From positions 95,261 to 159,260 of the forward strand of contig NZ_JAKGAO010000005.1 in NCBI RefSeq assembly GCF_021532315.1: DNA of 64,000 bases, read 5' to 3'. The translations under genes were made by a program, and so were the position numbers. This document shows, one piece after another, positions 27,916 through 36,424 of this stretch. Under the pieces are notes generated by a model, which was given only the letters and a program-made list of their open reading frames with translations, was not told the DNA's origin and did no database searches. How positions within the stretch are numbered: position 1 is the stretch's first letter; each line of letters begins with the position of its first letter. Source of the stretch: Paenibacillus tarimensis. GTDB lineage: Bacteria > Bacillota > Bacilli > Paenibacillales > Paenibacillaceae.

Positions 27916-28665
27916 ATGCGTATATCGATTGAATTGATTCCCAGGGATCTGCCCAGACTCAGGCAGGAGCTGGATATGGTAGCTGCAAATTACCAACAGA
28001 TCAATATGGTTAACATTCCGGACTTGATGCGCCTGCCAATCAGAAGCTGGGAGGGAGCGCTGGAAGCGGTTGGAAGTATGCCGAATGCAGTCCCCCACAT
28101 AAGGGCAATTGATTTTGATCTGCGGCAGCCGTTCGCATTGGGTGAGGAATTGATTCGCAAGGGTATTCGTGAGGTATTGGTTGTTGCCGGAGATCCGCCT
28201 GCTGATATGAAGCGTAAGGTCTTTCCTACGACGTCTACAGAACTGATCCGCAAGCTGAGGCAGGAATACCCGGATATAAAGGTCTATGCGGCAATTGACC
28301 CGTATCGGGCTGGCCTTCGTGAAGAGCTCGAGTATGCACAGCGCAAGCTTGAAGCAGGGGCGGCGGGCTTTTTTACCCAGCCGTTCTTCGATCTGCGTCA
28401 TATGGAGATATTTGCGGAGCAGCTGGAAGGTATTGAGCTCTACTGGGGTGTTTCGCCCGTCATGACTGACGGCTCACAAGGCTATTGGGAAACGAAGAAT
28501 AGAGCGGTGTTTCCCAAGGATTTCAGGCCAACCTTAGAATGGAATGTTGAATTCGCCCGCCGGGCACTGCAATTTGCGAAGGAGTCGGGCGGCCATTTTT
28601 ATTTTATGCCGATTAGAGTTGATCTGGAGACTTATCTGGATGGAGTTTTTGATGGAATGGAATAA
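27916..28665 (+). CDS. Methylenetetrahydrofolate reductase-family (MetF-like) protein
   Basis: 249 residues, shorter than typical MetF (about 290). TIM-barrel marks include ISIELIPRD at the start, VLVVAGDPP (folate/FAD loop), and YAQRKLEAGAAGFFTQPFFD, the conserved MetF strand with Gln and Phe. Methylenetetrahydrofolate reductase supplies methyl-THF for methionine synthesis. The short length and divergent middle mean that a different flavin-dependent role is possible. ATG 27916 is only weakly supported by a ribosome site. Confidence 0.7.
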   Translation: MRISIELIPRDLPRLRQELDMVAANYQQINMVNIPDLMRLPIRSWEGALEAVGSMPNAVPHIRAIDFDLRQPFALGEELIRKGIREVLVVAGDPPADMKRKVFPTTSTELIRKLRQEYPDIKVYAAIDPYRAGLREELEYAQRKLEAGAAGFFTQPFFDLRHMEIFAEQLEGIELYWGVSPVMTDGSQGYWETKNRAVFPKDFRPTLEWNVEFARRALQFAKESGGHFYFMPIRVDLETYLDGVFDGME

Positions 28666-28670
28666 CATGG

Positions 28671-28696
28671 CGGGTCCGGCTGGGACCCGTTTTTTT
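28671..28696 (+). terminator. Terminator after the MetF-like gene
   Basis: CGGGTCC (28671-28677) pairs with GGACCCG (28683-28689), followed by seven T residues. Confidence 0.9.
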
Positions 28697-28770
28697 ATGT
28701 AAATAATCCCTAAGACCGAGATTTATCGAGTCGCTAGACCTAAAGATTCACCAAATAAACCAGAAGATTA

Positions 28771-28800
28771 TTGACGATTTATGTCGTAACTTTATATAAT
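28771..28800 (+). promoter_or_regulatory. Predicted SigA promoter of the chemoreceptor gene
   Basis: TTGACG (28771-28776), 18-base spacer, TATAAT (28795-28800). About 95 bases of AT-rich leader precede the ATG; no clear SigD box was found. Confidence 0.6.
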
Positions 28801-28894
28801 TTAATTGCTTACTGTATTGGTATTATTATACATGCACCTACTGTCTCCATCAGGAATTGTCATTCGGAGCTGTACGGCATAGTGGGGGGACAGA

Positions 28895-30373
28895 ATGGAT
28901 AAGCTGGCTGTATTTAATGAACGTAATAGACTGCTTGTGAAATTATCGTGGTTGTCGGTTGTGCTTGGAGTTGCCGCTTCGATATTAGCGAAGAGCAATA
29001 CGGAGACGGTTCTTGTTGTGGCTGGTGTGGGAGGAAGTATATCGGCTGTCTTTACACTGCTTACCTATAAACAATGGCTCGTTCCGTACATTCAATACAT
29101 TGCTGCGGTGCTGTTAAGTATTCTCGTATATTCCTTCGCGGCTACTACGCCCAATGTCAACTCGCTGGTTCTTCTCTTTTATGCTTTTGCGATCATTACA
29201 CTCTACCATAATTACATTTCCATTTTAATAAACGGATTCATTGGACTTATACTTATCAATATATTCTATCAGATTTACCGGACTGAAATATTCGGACAGC
29301 TTGGGATCGCAGGCTTTATCTCGCTTAATGTCGTCTTTAGCTTGGTTATGCTGATTACGGCTCTGCAGGCTAGAATCGGCGCCAAGCTTCAGCAGGAGAC
29401 GGAGAAGAAATCGGCCGAAGCGCTTGCTTCCCGGCAGCATATTCAGGATATGCTGAAGGAGATCAAGCAGACTGTGGGTACCTTGTCATCGGTTCACAAT
29501 TCTCTTGACAGCCATCTGACTGAATCCGGAGAGGTTACAGCAGAGCTTGCGGCAACGTTCCAGGAAGTATCGGCTGGTGTGGCTTCCCAGGCCTCCAGCG
29601 TCAATGGCATCAGGGACTCTATTCAGGGGATCGACGCAAAAGTAACAACTGCTAGTGACAGCTCCCGCATCTTGATTGAAATCTCGCATAAGACAACGGA
29701 TTTGACCCGGACTGGCAATGAGGAGCTCGGATCGCTAAATGAACGGATGCGCCAGGTATCAGGTACAGTAGACCAGGTTTCTGTGCTGATGAAGGAGCTG
29801 CAGGAGCAAAGCCGCAGCATAGCAGAGCTGCTGCTGCAGATCGAGGAAATATCCAATCAGACGAATTTACTCGCGCTCAATGCATCCATTGAAGCAGCAC
29901 GGGCGGGCGAGCATGGCCGGGGATTCGCCATTGTAGCCGGTGAGGTGAAGAAGCTGGCGGAGTCGACCGGCAGCGCCGCAGAAAAGGTGGAAGCGATGAT
30001 ACGGTCCATGCTGGATAAGACAGCACATGTGGCGGATTTTGTTGAGGAAAGCCGCGTTGAGATGAAGCAGAGCCTTGCAACCACGGAAAAGACCAATCAG
30101 GTATTTCATGAGATCCATCAGAACACGGTAAGTGTCCAAGAGCAAACGGATGGCTTGACGCAGCTTCTTGGCGCTCTTAAGAATGATTCGAACATCATTG
30201 TGAATGAAGCCGTCTCAATTGCCAATGTCACCGATCAATCCAGCGCTTCGGTCGAGCAGGTACTAGCATCTGTTGAGCAGCAGAACGGGCGTATGAGCAC
30301 AGTTATGGATGATTTCCGGAAGCTGACGGATATTATTGAACAGCTGGAGAATCTGACCAAGCGGGCTATCTGA
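28895..30373 (+). CDS. Methyl-accepting chemotaxis protein with multi-span membrane sensor
   Basis: 492 residues. About six membrane helices (18-160) replace the usual periplasmic ligand domain, and no HAMP domain is apparent. The cytoplasmic MA domain (about 200-490) contains the hairpin tip [20 protein letters not shown] and [18 protein letters not shown]. It signals to CheA/CheW. The sensor type suggests detection of a membrane-soluble or energy-state signal (inference). Confidence 0.9.
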   Translation: MDKLAVFNERNRLLVKLSWLSVVLGVAASILAKSNTETVLVVAGVGGSISAVFTLLTYKQWLVPYIQYIAAVLLSILVYSFAATTPNVNSLVLLFYAFAIITLYHNYISILINGFIGLILINIFYQIYRTEIFGQLGIAGFISLNVVFSLVMLITALQARIGAKLQQETEKKSAEALASRQHIQDMLKEIKQTVGTLSSVHNSLDSHLTESGEVTAELAATFQEVSAGVASQASSVNGIRDSIQGIDAKVTTASDSSRILIEISHKTTDLTRTGNEELGSLNERMRQVSGTVDQVSVLMKELQEQSRSIAELLLQIEEISNQTNLLALNASIEAARAGEHGRGFAIVAGEVKKLAESTGSAAEKVEAMIRSMLDKTAHVADFVEESRVEMKQSLATTEKTNQVFHEIHQNTVSVQEQTDGLTQLLGALKNDSNIIVNEAVSIANVTDQSSASVEQVLASVEQQNGRMSTVMDDFRKLTDIIEQLENLTKRAI

Positions 30374-30421
30374 TCCGAATCTATGATATAATGGCTGAAA
30401 AAACATTGGAGCGATAGATAG

Positions 30422-31303
30422 ATGGAACAGGCACAAGAGCGTCAGCCGCGGGCGCTGTTAGTTGATGGAATGGCGCTGTTATTTCGTGGATTCTTCGCCA
30501 ACTCGTACGGTGGTTACATCCGCAAGACCAACGCGGGGCTGCCTACGAATGCGGTTTATGGATTTGTGAAATACTTGCTGGATGCCTGTAAGGCATTTCA
30601 GCCTACCCACGTTGTGTGCTGCTGGGATATGGGCAGTACGACTTTCCGGACGGGGCAGTATGCCGGTTATAAAGCCAATCGTCCTGAAGCGCCGAATGAG
30701 CTGATTCCGCAGTTTGAACTGGTCAAGGACGTTGTGGAGAGCTTTGGCATACCGAATGTAGGTGTGGCCGGATTTGAGGCAGATGACTGTCTCGGTACTT
30801 TGGCCAAGGTGTACCGAGAGCATGCTGAGGTATTCATTCTTACAGGTGATCATGATATGCTGCAGCTGGTCGATGACCGAATAACCGTTGTGATCATGAA
30901 GAAGGGGCAGGGGAATTACGCGGTCTATACACCGCAGTTCCTTCTAGAAGAACGGCAGCTCAGCCCAGCTCAGATTGTTGATCTCAAGGGGCTCATGGGG
31001 GACACCAGTGATAATTACCCCGGGGTTCGCGGCATCGGTGAGAAGACAGCCTTAAAGCTGGTGCTAGAATATGGATCAATTGATGGAATTTTAGCCAACC
31101 TTGAAAATCTGTCGAAGTCGGTTCGTGCGAAGATTGAAGCAGATCTTGAAATGCTTCATATGTCCCGGGACCTGGCAACAATACGCTGCGATGTTCCTGT
31201 GGAGCTGGAGTGGGAACGCTGTTTATGGGTAATGGACAGGGCAAGCGTGGCAAACAAGTTTGAAGAACTGGAATTTGGCAGTCTGATGAAGCTGATCGGT
31301 TAA
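30422..31303 (+). CDS. 5'-3' exonuclease (PolA N-terminal/FEN-like, YpcP type)
   Basis: 293 residues of the stand-alone 5' nuclease family: LLVDGMALLFRGFFA, FKANRP-like YKANRPEAPNELIPQF, GFEADDCLGTLA, LTGDHDMLQLV, DLKGLMGDTSDNYPGVRGIGE and the H3TH motif GEKTALKLVLEYGS. The acidic metal ligands are all present. It removes 5' flaps and RNA primers. Strong terminator downstream. Confidence 0.93.
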   Translation: MEQAQERQPRALLVDGMALLFRGFFANSYGGYIRKTNAGLPTNAVYGFVKYLLDACKAFQPTHVVCCWDMGSTTFRTGQYAGYKANRPEAPNELIPQFELVKDVVESFGIPNVGVAGFEADDCLGTLAKVYREHAEVFILTGDHDMLQLVDDRITVVIMKKGQGNYAVYTPQFLLEERQLSPAQIVDLKGLMGDTSDNYPGVRGIGEKTALKLVLEYGSIDGILANLENLSKSVRAKIEADLEMLHMSRDLATIRCDVPVELEWERCLWVMDRASVANKFEELEFGSLMKLIG

Positions 31304-31328
31304 GCGATCAAGCCCTTATGCATGTGAA

Positions 31329-31371
31329 GACCCGGCTGGCAGCGTGCCACACGCTGCTGCCGGGTCTTTTT
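31329..31371 (+). terminator. Terminator after the 5'-3' exonuclease gene
   Basis: GACCCGGC plus GCAGCGT (31329-31345) pair with ACGCTGC plus GCCGGGTC (31350-31366), followed by TTTTT. Confidence 0.9.
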
Positions 31372-31417
31372 GCATGCTTATAATGAGGGCCGATTCATTC
31401 GTGAAGCATGGAGCCGC

Positions 31418-31446
31418 TTGACAAGGAAAGAAAGGTGCTCTACTAT
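31418..31446 (+). promoter_or_regulatory. SigA promoter of the zinc-sparing operon
   Basis: TTGACA (31418-31423), exactly 17 bases, TACTAT (31441-31446). The same design recurs on the minus strand at 42052-42080. Confidence 0.75.
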
Positions 31447-31447
31447 T

Positions 31448-31468
31448 GTATAGTAATAATTACGATTA
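31448..31468 (+). promoter_or_regulatory. Predicted Zur box
   Basis: TAGTAAT-A-ATTACGA (31451-31465) matches the Bacillus Zur core TCGTAATNATTACGA at all but one position, with A/T flanks. It covers the expected transcription start just after the -10. The GTAAT/ATTAC arms distinguish it from Fur (GATAAT) and PerR (ATAAT) boxes. Confidence 0.75.
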
Positions 31469-31572
31469 AATAATATGCGGGTGTTTACAGAGTGAAGGAC
31501 GACGAAACGTAAAGGTTGCTCTCAGGCTTCATTCCGTCATAAACCCGTAAATATTACGCTTGGGAGGCTTGT

Positions 31573-32808
31573 ATGGCTATATTAGATACCACCAGCTGTG
31601 CTACTAAGCTGCCTGTTACCGTACTCAGCGGCTATCTTGGCTCCGGTAAAACGACGCTGCTGAATCATGTGCTGCATAACCGGCAGGGATTGCGGGTAGC
31701 TGTTATCGTCAATGATTTGAGCGAGGTGAATATTGACGCTGGTCTGATCAAGAATGGAGGCGGTCTGTTACGAACAGAAGAGAAGCTGGTGGAAATGTCC
31801 AATGGTTGTATCTGCTGTACGCTTCGTGAGGACCTTCTGCAGGAGGTTCAGAGACTGGCTGAAGATGGACGATACGATTATATACTCATTGAATCGACCG
31901 GAGTCGGCGAACCGGTTCCTGTGGCTCAGACGTTCTGCTACCGGGATGTAGAACAGGGGATAGACTTGACCGAATACTGCAGGCTTGACTGTATGGTAAC
32001 GGTGGTGGATGCTTACCGGTTTTGGCACGATTTCTCTTCCGGTGAGACGTTACTGGATCGGGGACAGGAGGTTGGACAAGAGGACCACCGTGATGTAGTC
32101 GACCTGCTGATTGATCAGATCGAATTTTGCGATGTGCTGGTGCTGAATAAGTGTGACCTGGTGAGTGAAGAGGATCTGGCAGAGCTCGAAGGTATTCTGC
32201 ACAAGCTTCAGCCAAGGGCGAAGTTGATCCGCGCCGAGCATGGGGTCATCGATCCGTCTGAAATCATGAATACCGGGTTGTTTAATTTTGAGGAAGCTAG
32301 TACCTCCGCTGGTTGGATCAAGGAGATGGAGCAGTCTTCGCATTCACCTGAAACGGAGGAGTACGGTATATCATCGTTTGTATACGAGCGGACGAGACCG
32401 TTTCATCCAGAGCGGCTTGCTGCTTGGATGGCGGATTGGCCGGAGGAAATTGTGCGTGCTAAAGGTATCGTCTGGCTGGCTACCAGAAACTTAACCGCGC
32501 AATCAATCAGCCAGGCGGGTCCTTCCATCCAATTCGGCCCAGCCGGCTACTGGGTGTCCGCATTGCCGGAAGAAGAGCGGCGCCAGCTTTTGCTCGACGA
32601 GCCAGAGATAGCTGATTCTTGGCATCCGGTATACGGAGACCGGGTCAACAGGATTGTATTCATTGGAATCCGTATCGACCGTAAGGCGCTGGAAGCTGGA
32701 CTTGACTGCTGTTTGCTGACGGATGAGGAAATGGGCACAAGTTGGAAATCTTTTGCCGATGTGCTGCCTGGAGCAGCTATGGAGGCTGAGACGGCCTCCG
32801 TTAACTAA
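31573..32808 (+). CDS. COG0523 GTPase, probable zinc metallochaperone (ZagA/YciC-like)
   Basis: ATG 31573 follows GGGAGGCTTGT; 411 residues. G3E GTPase: [15 protein letters not shown] (Walker A), metal-binding [19 protein letters not shown], and VLNKCDL. A C-terminal CobW_C domain (about 255-390) follows. These proteins deliver Zn(II) under scarcity. The Zur-type site upstream and the cysteine-poor L33 gene 19 bases downstream support a zinc role over cobalt or nitrile hydratase activation. Confidence 0.87.
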   Translation: MAILDTTSCATKLPVTVLSGYLGSGKTTLLNHVLHNRQGLRVAVIVNDLSEVNIDAGLIKNGGGLLRTEEKLVEMSNGCICCTLREDLLQEVQRLAEDGRYDYILIESTGVGEPVPVAQTFCYRDVEQGIDLTEYCRLDCMVTVVDAYRFWHDFSSGETLLDRGQEVGQEDHRDVVDLLIDQIEFCDVLVLNKCDLVSEEDLAELEGILHKLQPRAKLIRAEHGVIDPSEIMNTGLFNFEEASTSAGWIKEMEQSSHSPETEEYGISSFVYERTRPFHPERLAAWMADWPEEIVRAKGIVWLATRNLTAQSISQAGPSIQFGPAGYWVSALPEEERRQLLLDEPEIADSWHPVYGDRVNRIVFIGIRIDRKALEAGLDCCLLTDEEMGTSWKSFADVLPGAAMEAETASVN

Positions 32809-32827
32809 CCGAGAGGGGCAAATAATC

Positions 32828-32977
32828 ATGAGAGTAATCGTAACGTTGGCCTGCACGGAGACAGGCGACCGTAACTATACGACGACGAAGAATAAGCGCG
32901 CTCATCCGGGTCGTCTTGAAATGCGCAAATACTGTCCGCGGCTGAAGCGGCATACGCTTCACAGGGAAACCAGATAG
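32828..32977 (+). CDS. rpmG: Ribosomal protein L33, zinc-independent (C-) form
   Basis: 49 codons; GAGAGGGGCAAATAATC precedes the ATG. The sequence follows L33 throughout ([20 protein letters not shown], then [19 protein letters not shown]). The two CxxC pairs that bind zinc in C+ L33 are reduced to single cysteines (ACTET, YCPR). C- paralogues replace zinc-bearing L33 when zinc is scarce and are Zur-controlled in Bacillus (rpmGC). Its place in the Zur-box operon fits this. Confidence 0.92.
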   Translation: MRVIVTLACTETGDRNYTTTKNKRAHPGRLEMRKYCPRLKRHTLHRETR

Positions 32978-33015
32978 CGGAGTGGTCTTTGACGGTCTGC
33001 AATAATCAAAATAAT

Positions 33016-33044
33016 CAAGGCTGCCGGTTTGGACGGCAGCCTTG
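33016..33044. terminator. Bidirectional hairpin between rpmG and the convergent gene
   Basis: CAAGGCTGCCG (33016-33026) pairs with CGGCAGCCTTG (33034-33044). On the minus strand it is followed by ATTATTTTGATTATT. Confidence 0.75.
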
Positions 33045-33084
33045 ATATGTTGTAGAGATACGGGATTGCTAGCTGATCATGGTC

Positions 33085-33366
33085 CTAGGGTTCATCCATT
33101 ACCTCAGGAGCGGCATTGCCCATGCCTTGATCTCCGGGAAAATCACGGTCCAATCCTTTGTGGAGGCTCCGATTCTCATAATCGAAGCGATTGATCGGAC
33201 GCTGGTCGATTCTCCATGGTCGGCTCTTCCCAAGTGATTCGGTGAGCAGTGTTGCTCCATAAGGACCTTCCGGAAATTCCTCGGCGGTCAGATCATTGCG
33301 CTGTGATTCGACCGTACTGACATCACGGTACGTTCTCCGGTCTTCCTGCTTGAAGCCGTCAGCCAC
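33085..33366 (-). CDS. Hypothetical charged protein
   Basis: A GTG at 33366 follows AAGGGAGGGATTCTA; 93 residues. Hydrophilic, with no membrane segment or signal peptide. Recognisable motifs are limited to acidic and Arg-rich patches (QEDRRTYRDV, RPWRIDQRPINRFDYENRSL) and an acidic C-terminus. Function not recognised; the good ribosome site and terminator support a real gene. Confidence 0.6.
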   Translation of the reverse strand: MADGFKQEDRRTYRDVSTVESQRNDLTAEEFPEGPYGATLLTESLGKSRPWRIDQRPINRFDYENRSLHKGLDRDFPGDQGMGNAAPEVMDEP

Positions 33367-33410
33367 TAGAATCCCTCCCTTATTGGTGGTCTGTCTTTAA
33401 GATGCCCCAG

Positions 33411-33704
33411 TTAATCGGTAAAATTCACCGTACCAACAACAAAGTAGAGAAATTGCTCCAGCTCAGCAGCTTCCTCTTCAGTGAGCTTGAAGACATGGGC
33501 GAGATAGCCCTCTTCCTCCAGGTCATCGGCCCCCAGTATGGCTGTAATGCCATTCTGCAGATCCGTTACGAGCTTTTTTCCGTAGAAACGGCTTGTAGTT
33601 GTGATGGCAAGATCAAACCGCTTCATACCGGGAGTGATGAAGGTTACGAATCTCGTGGATGTATCTTCAGTCGTATCAGACATAAAATCGTATTCGGGCA
33701 GCAT
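33411..33704 (-). CDS. DUF3055-like cytosolic protein
   Basis: ATG 33704 follows CACGGAGGTCTGAT; 97 residues. The pattern TSTRFVTFITPGMKRFDLAI, FYGKKLVTDLQNG, ILGADDLEEEGYLAHVF and EEEAAELEQFL resembles small DUF3055 proteins of Firmicutes. Role unknown. It diverges from the HRDC-domain gene. Confidence 0.6.
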   Translation of the reverse strand: MLPEYDFMSDTTEDTSTRFVTFITPGMKRFDLAITTTSRFYGKKLVTDLQNGITAILGADDLEEEGYLAHVFKLTEEEAAELEQFLYFVVGTVNFTD

Positions 33705-33790
33705 ATCAGACCTCCGTGTGCAGATGTGTATTACCTTCATTATACATCTACTACGCAAAAATCAACACGTCAACACATCTTCTGTTCGTC

Positions 33791-33819
33791 TTGCCAAAAG
33801 GATACAGAGGTGGTATATT
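33791..33819 (+). promoter_or_regulatory. Predicted SigA promoter upstream of the HRDC gene
   Basis: TTGCCA (33791-33796), 17 bases, TATATT (33814-33819). A strong terminator lies only about 30 bases after the expected start. Confidence 0.55.
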
Positions 33820-33850
33820 GAGTGCAGTCGAATATTTGATCGTGAGGAAG

Positions 33851-33886
33851 CACCTCTCCGCAACCAAGCCGGAGGGGTGTTTTTTG
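33851..33886 (+). terminator. Leader terminator upstream of the HRDC gene
   Basis: CACCTCTCCG (33851-33860) pairs with CGGAGGGGTG (33870-33879), followed by TTTTTTG (33880-33886). It stands between the promoter and the gene start (33960), so it would either end a short RNA or act in attenuation. Confidence 0.8.
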
Positions 33887-33959
33887 TGTTTACAGCTGTG
33901 CAGTGGAGTTGCGGAGAGAGGCACCCGGTCAGGGTTCGCAATTTCTGGAGGTGCAGAAG

Positions 33960-34946
33960 ATGAGAGTTGTTTTCTTGAACACATTGGAGAAGCAGCAGGA
34001 AGACGGCCGGATTGTAACGGCTCAGGTAACCATCGGGGAGGAGCATGGACGCTGGAGTGTGGAGTGGCGGGATGAGGCAAGCGGCGAGACAAGCGTATGG
34101 TATGAAGGCACATCATGGGAAGAGATGCTGGCGGCCTTCCGGCACGGTGCTGCCGTAAAGATGGGGGATGGCTATGAGCCGATGCTGGATGGCATACTGG
34201 AAGACCGCAAAGCAGCTTCCGGTGGAATTGCCGGCATGCTTCAGTGCTACGCTGAGCAGCATGTAAGGGAAGAGGTATTCGAAGAGCTGCGTGAGTGGCG
34301 CCGGGGCCGTGCGGCAGAAGAGAAGAAGGCAGCTTATGTCGTTGCCAATAACCGGATGCTCCGAATGATTGCAGCATTTATCCCGCATACGGAGGAGGAA
34401 CTTAAGAACATACCAGGCTGGGGAGAAGCGCGTAGTGCTACCTATGGTTCTGCCGTCCTGGACATTACAACCCGTTATGAGCGCTCCACGGTATTCCCGC
34501 TTGACTGGGTGGCGGGGCAATTGGACCCGGAGGCCTACACCAAGTGGCTCTACCGGCAGAAGGAAGATAAGTACCGGCTGGAAATGGAGCGACATCAGGT
34601 GAACCGGCTAATCTTAAGCGGAATTCAGGATGGAAGCAGCCTTGATGAGCTTCAGGAAGTATCTGGCATGCAGCGCCGAGATCTGATTATTCGGATCGAG
34701 GAGCTTGATGAGGCGGGCTATGATACGACCCCGCTGTTAAGGCAGGAGCTGGATCGATATCCGCAGGATGAACAGGAGAAGATTATTCAAGCTCTTAACC
34801 AGGTAGGGGATATGTATCTGAAGCCTGTTCTTCAACATGTCTATAAAGAGGATGAACTGCAGGGCAAACCGCTGGAGCCGCTGTATGAAAAGTTGCGGCT
34901 GATGAGGCTTTACTACCGTCATAGCACAGGAGCACAAGCGGGATAA
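33960..34946 (+). CDS. HRDC-domain protein
   Basis: ATG 33960 follows CTGGAGGTGCAGAAG; 328 residues. A beta-rich N-terminus (about 1-75) leads to an HRDC domain (about 118-195; LREWRRGRAAEEKKAAYVVA, IAAFIPHTEEELKNIPGWGE) as in RecQ and RNase D. A C-terminal winged-helix-like region follows (about 215-270; NRLILSGIQDGSSLDELQEV). No helicase or nuclease motifs are present. It is probably a nucleic-acid-binding protein of unknown role. Confidence 0.8.
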   Translation: MRVVFLNTLEKQQEDGRIVTAQVTIGEEHGRWSVEWRDEASGETSVWYEGTSWEEMLAAFRHGAAVKMGDGYEPMLDGILEDRKAASGGIAGMLQCYAEQHVREEVFEELREWRRGRAAEEKKAAYVVANNRMLRMIAAFIPHTEEELKNIPGWGEARSATYGSAVLDITTRYERSTVFPLDWVAGQLDPEAYTKWLYRQKEDKYRLEMERHQVNRLILSGIQDGSSLDELQEVSGMQRRDLIIRIEELDEAGYDTTPLLRQELDRYPQDEQEKIIQALNQVGDMYLKPVLQHVYKEDELQGKPLEPLYEKLRLMRLYYRHSTGAQAG

Positions 34947-35079
34947 ATGAGCGGTACTGCCGATTTGACAGAAGGGCGGAACTGACAAAACAATAGTATA
35001 CTTGACCCATGCGTTCAAGTATAATAGGGTCATAGACAATGATCGAATAATGTCGAACAGAAAGGGGAAATGACTTAAT

Positions 35080-35538
35080 ATGAAGGCAGAATATATCAAT
35101 CCGTTTCTGGAATCGGCAAGAGTCGTCATTGAACAGATGGTCAGTATCCGCCCGGAAGCCGGGCAGTTGGGCATTAAGGAAGTTATTTTCGTCGAAAAAT
35201 ATATCTGGATACAAATTGGTATGACGGGTCAAATGAGCGGTGATATAGTGTTTGGTATCAGCGAGCCCGTTGCGTTGAGGCTGATTTCGGCGATGATGGG
35301 CGGGTTCGCCATATCCGAGATCGATGAGATTGGCAAAAGCGCGATATCGGAACTCGGTAATATGATCAGCGGCAATGCCAGCACAATGCTGTTTAACCAA
35401 GGCGTTAAGGTCGATATAACACCACCGAAGGTCCTGCATTCCGCTCAAGCAGCCGGTTTTACCCCTCATAAAGCACTTACCATTCCGCTTATTATAGAAG
35501 GAATCGGTGAACTGGATATCCAGGTGCTAATCGCTTAA
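35080..35538 (+). CDS. cheX: CheX-like chemotaxis phosphatase
   Basis: 152 residues of the CheC/CheX/FliY family: INPFLESARVVIEQMV at the start, DIVFGISEPVALRLISAMMGG, and the catalytic ExxN element in AISELGNMISGNA. It is expected to dephosphorylate CheY-P. It is separate from any che operon here, with its own promoter-like region and terminator. AAAGGGGAAATGACTTAAT precedes the ATG. Confidence 0.88.
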   Translation: MKAEYINPFLESARVVIEQMVSIRPEAGQLGIKEVIFVEKYIWIQIGMTGQMSGDIVFGISEPVALRLISAMMGGFAISEIDEIGKSAISELGNMISGNASTMLFNQGVKVDITPPKVLHSAQAAGFTPHKALTIPLIIEGIGELDIQVLIA

Positions 35539-35546
35539 TTATATTC

Positions 35547-35570
35547 ACTCCCCTGCAGGGGAGTTTTTTT
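35547..35570 (+). terminator. Terminator after cheX
   Basis: ACTCCCC (35547-35553) pairs with GGGGAGT (35558-35564), followed by T residues to 35570. Confidence 0.9.
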
Positions 35571-35616
35571 GCTTATTGTGCCAGATTTTTAGTAAACTGA
35601 TAAACAGGTGATGTGA

Positions 35617-36390
35617 ATGTTGACAGGAAAGAGAGTACTGATAACCGGTGCTGGCAGCGGTATTGGCGCCATAACGGCGCAAATGCTTGCGGAGCGGGGG
35701 GCTGTCCCGATTCTGACAGGACGTAATGAAGCGAAGCTCAAGGAGGCCGCGTCGCTTATCAAGGGCAGCCACGGCGTTTATGTTCTTGATGTGAATGACA
35801 ACCGCGAGGTGAAGCGGGTGACGGAACAAATCATAGCGGATTACAAGGGTCTGGACGTGCTTCTTAATAATGCTGGCTACGCCGTCTTTGACTATTTTGA
35901 AGAGGCAAAAGTTGAGGACTTTGAAGAAATGATGAATACCAATTACTTGGGGATCGTCCGGTGCACGAAGGCCGTCCTGCCTGTCTTCCTCCAACAGGGG
36001 CATGGGCAGATTGTGAATGTTGCCTCGATGGCAGGGAAGATTGGAACCGCGAAGTCCACAGCATATACGGCGACCAAGCATGCCGTACTGGGCTTTACGA
36101 ATGCCCTTCGGGCGGAGATGAAGGACCGGGGGATAACAGTGTCAGCCGTCAACCCTGGGCCGATTGACACACCTTTCTTCACCAAGGCTGATCCTGAGGG
36201 AACTTACGTACGTAACGTGAAAGCCTTCATGATGAAGCCCGAACGGGTAGCTGCCGCCATTCTGAAGGTGATTGATAAAGGAATTGCGGAAGTGGACATT
36301 CCTTTGTCGGCCGCCGCTGGAATCAAGCTGTATCAGCTGTTCCCGAGACTGGCTGACAGACTGGTCGGCCCTATGCTTAATAAGAAATAG
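35617..36390 (+). CDS. Short-chain dehydrogenase/reductase
   Basis: 257 residues, classical SDR: cofactor loop TGAGSGIG, the NNAGYA motif, catalytic Ser (VASMAGK) and YTATK (Tyr/Lys). Arg after the second strand (LTGRNEAK) suggests NADP(H). The C-terminal part is hydrophobic. Substrate unknown. It lies 34 bases before the helicase gene. Confidence 0.88.
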   Translation: MLTGKRVLITGAGSGIGAITAQMLAERGAVPILTGRNEAKLKEAASLIKGSHGVYVLDVNDNREVKRVTEQIIADYKGLDVLLNNAGYAVFDYFEEAKVEDFEEMMNTNYLGIVRCTKAVLPVFLQQGHGQIVNVASMAGKIGTAKSTAYTATKHAVLGFTNALRAEMKDRGITVSAVNPGPIDTPFFTKADPEGTYVRNVKAFMMKPERVAAAILKVIDKGIAEVDIPLSAAAGIKLYQLFPRLADRLVGPMLNKK

Positions 36391-36424
36391 ATTACAATCG
36401 AGAAGCGGCATGAGGAGGATCATC

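Noticed and set aside
28745..28775. SigD (motility) promoter before the chemoreceptor
   Set aside because: TAAAG is present, but the -10 part (CCAGAAGAT) is a poor match; the SigA pair at 28771-28800 fits better.
31448..31468. PerR or Fur box instead of Zur
   Set aside because: Arms are GTAAT/ATTAC; Fur boxes have GATAAT and PerR boxes ATAAT arms. The zinc-related genes behind it also favour Zur, though binding was not tested.
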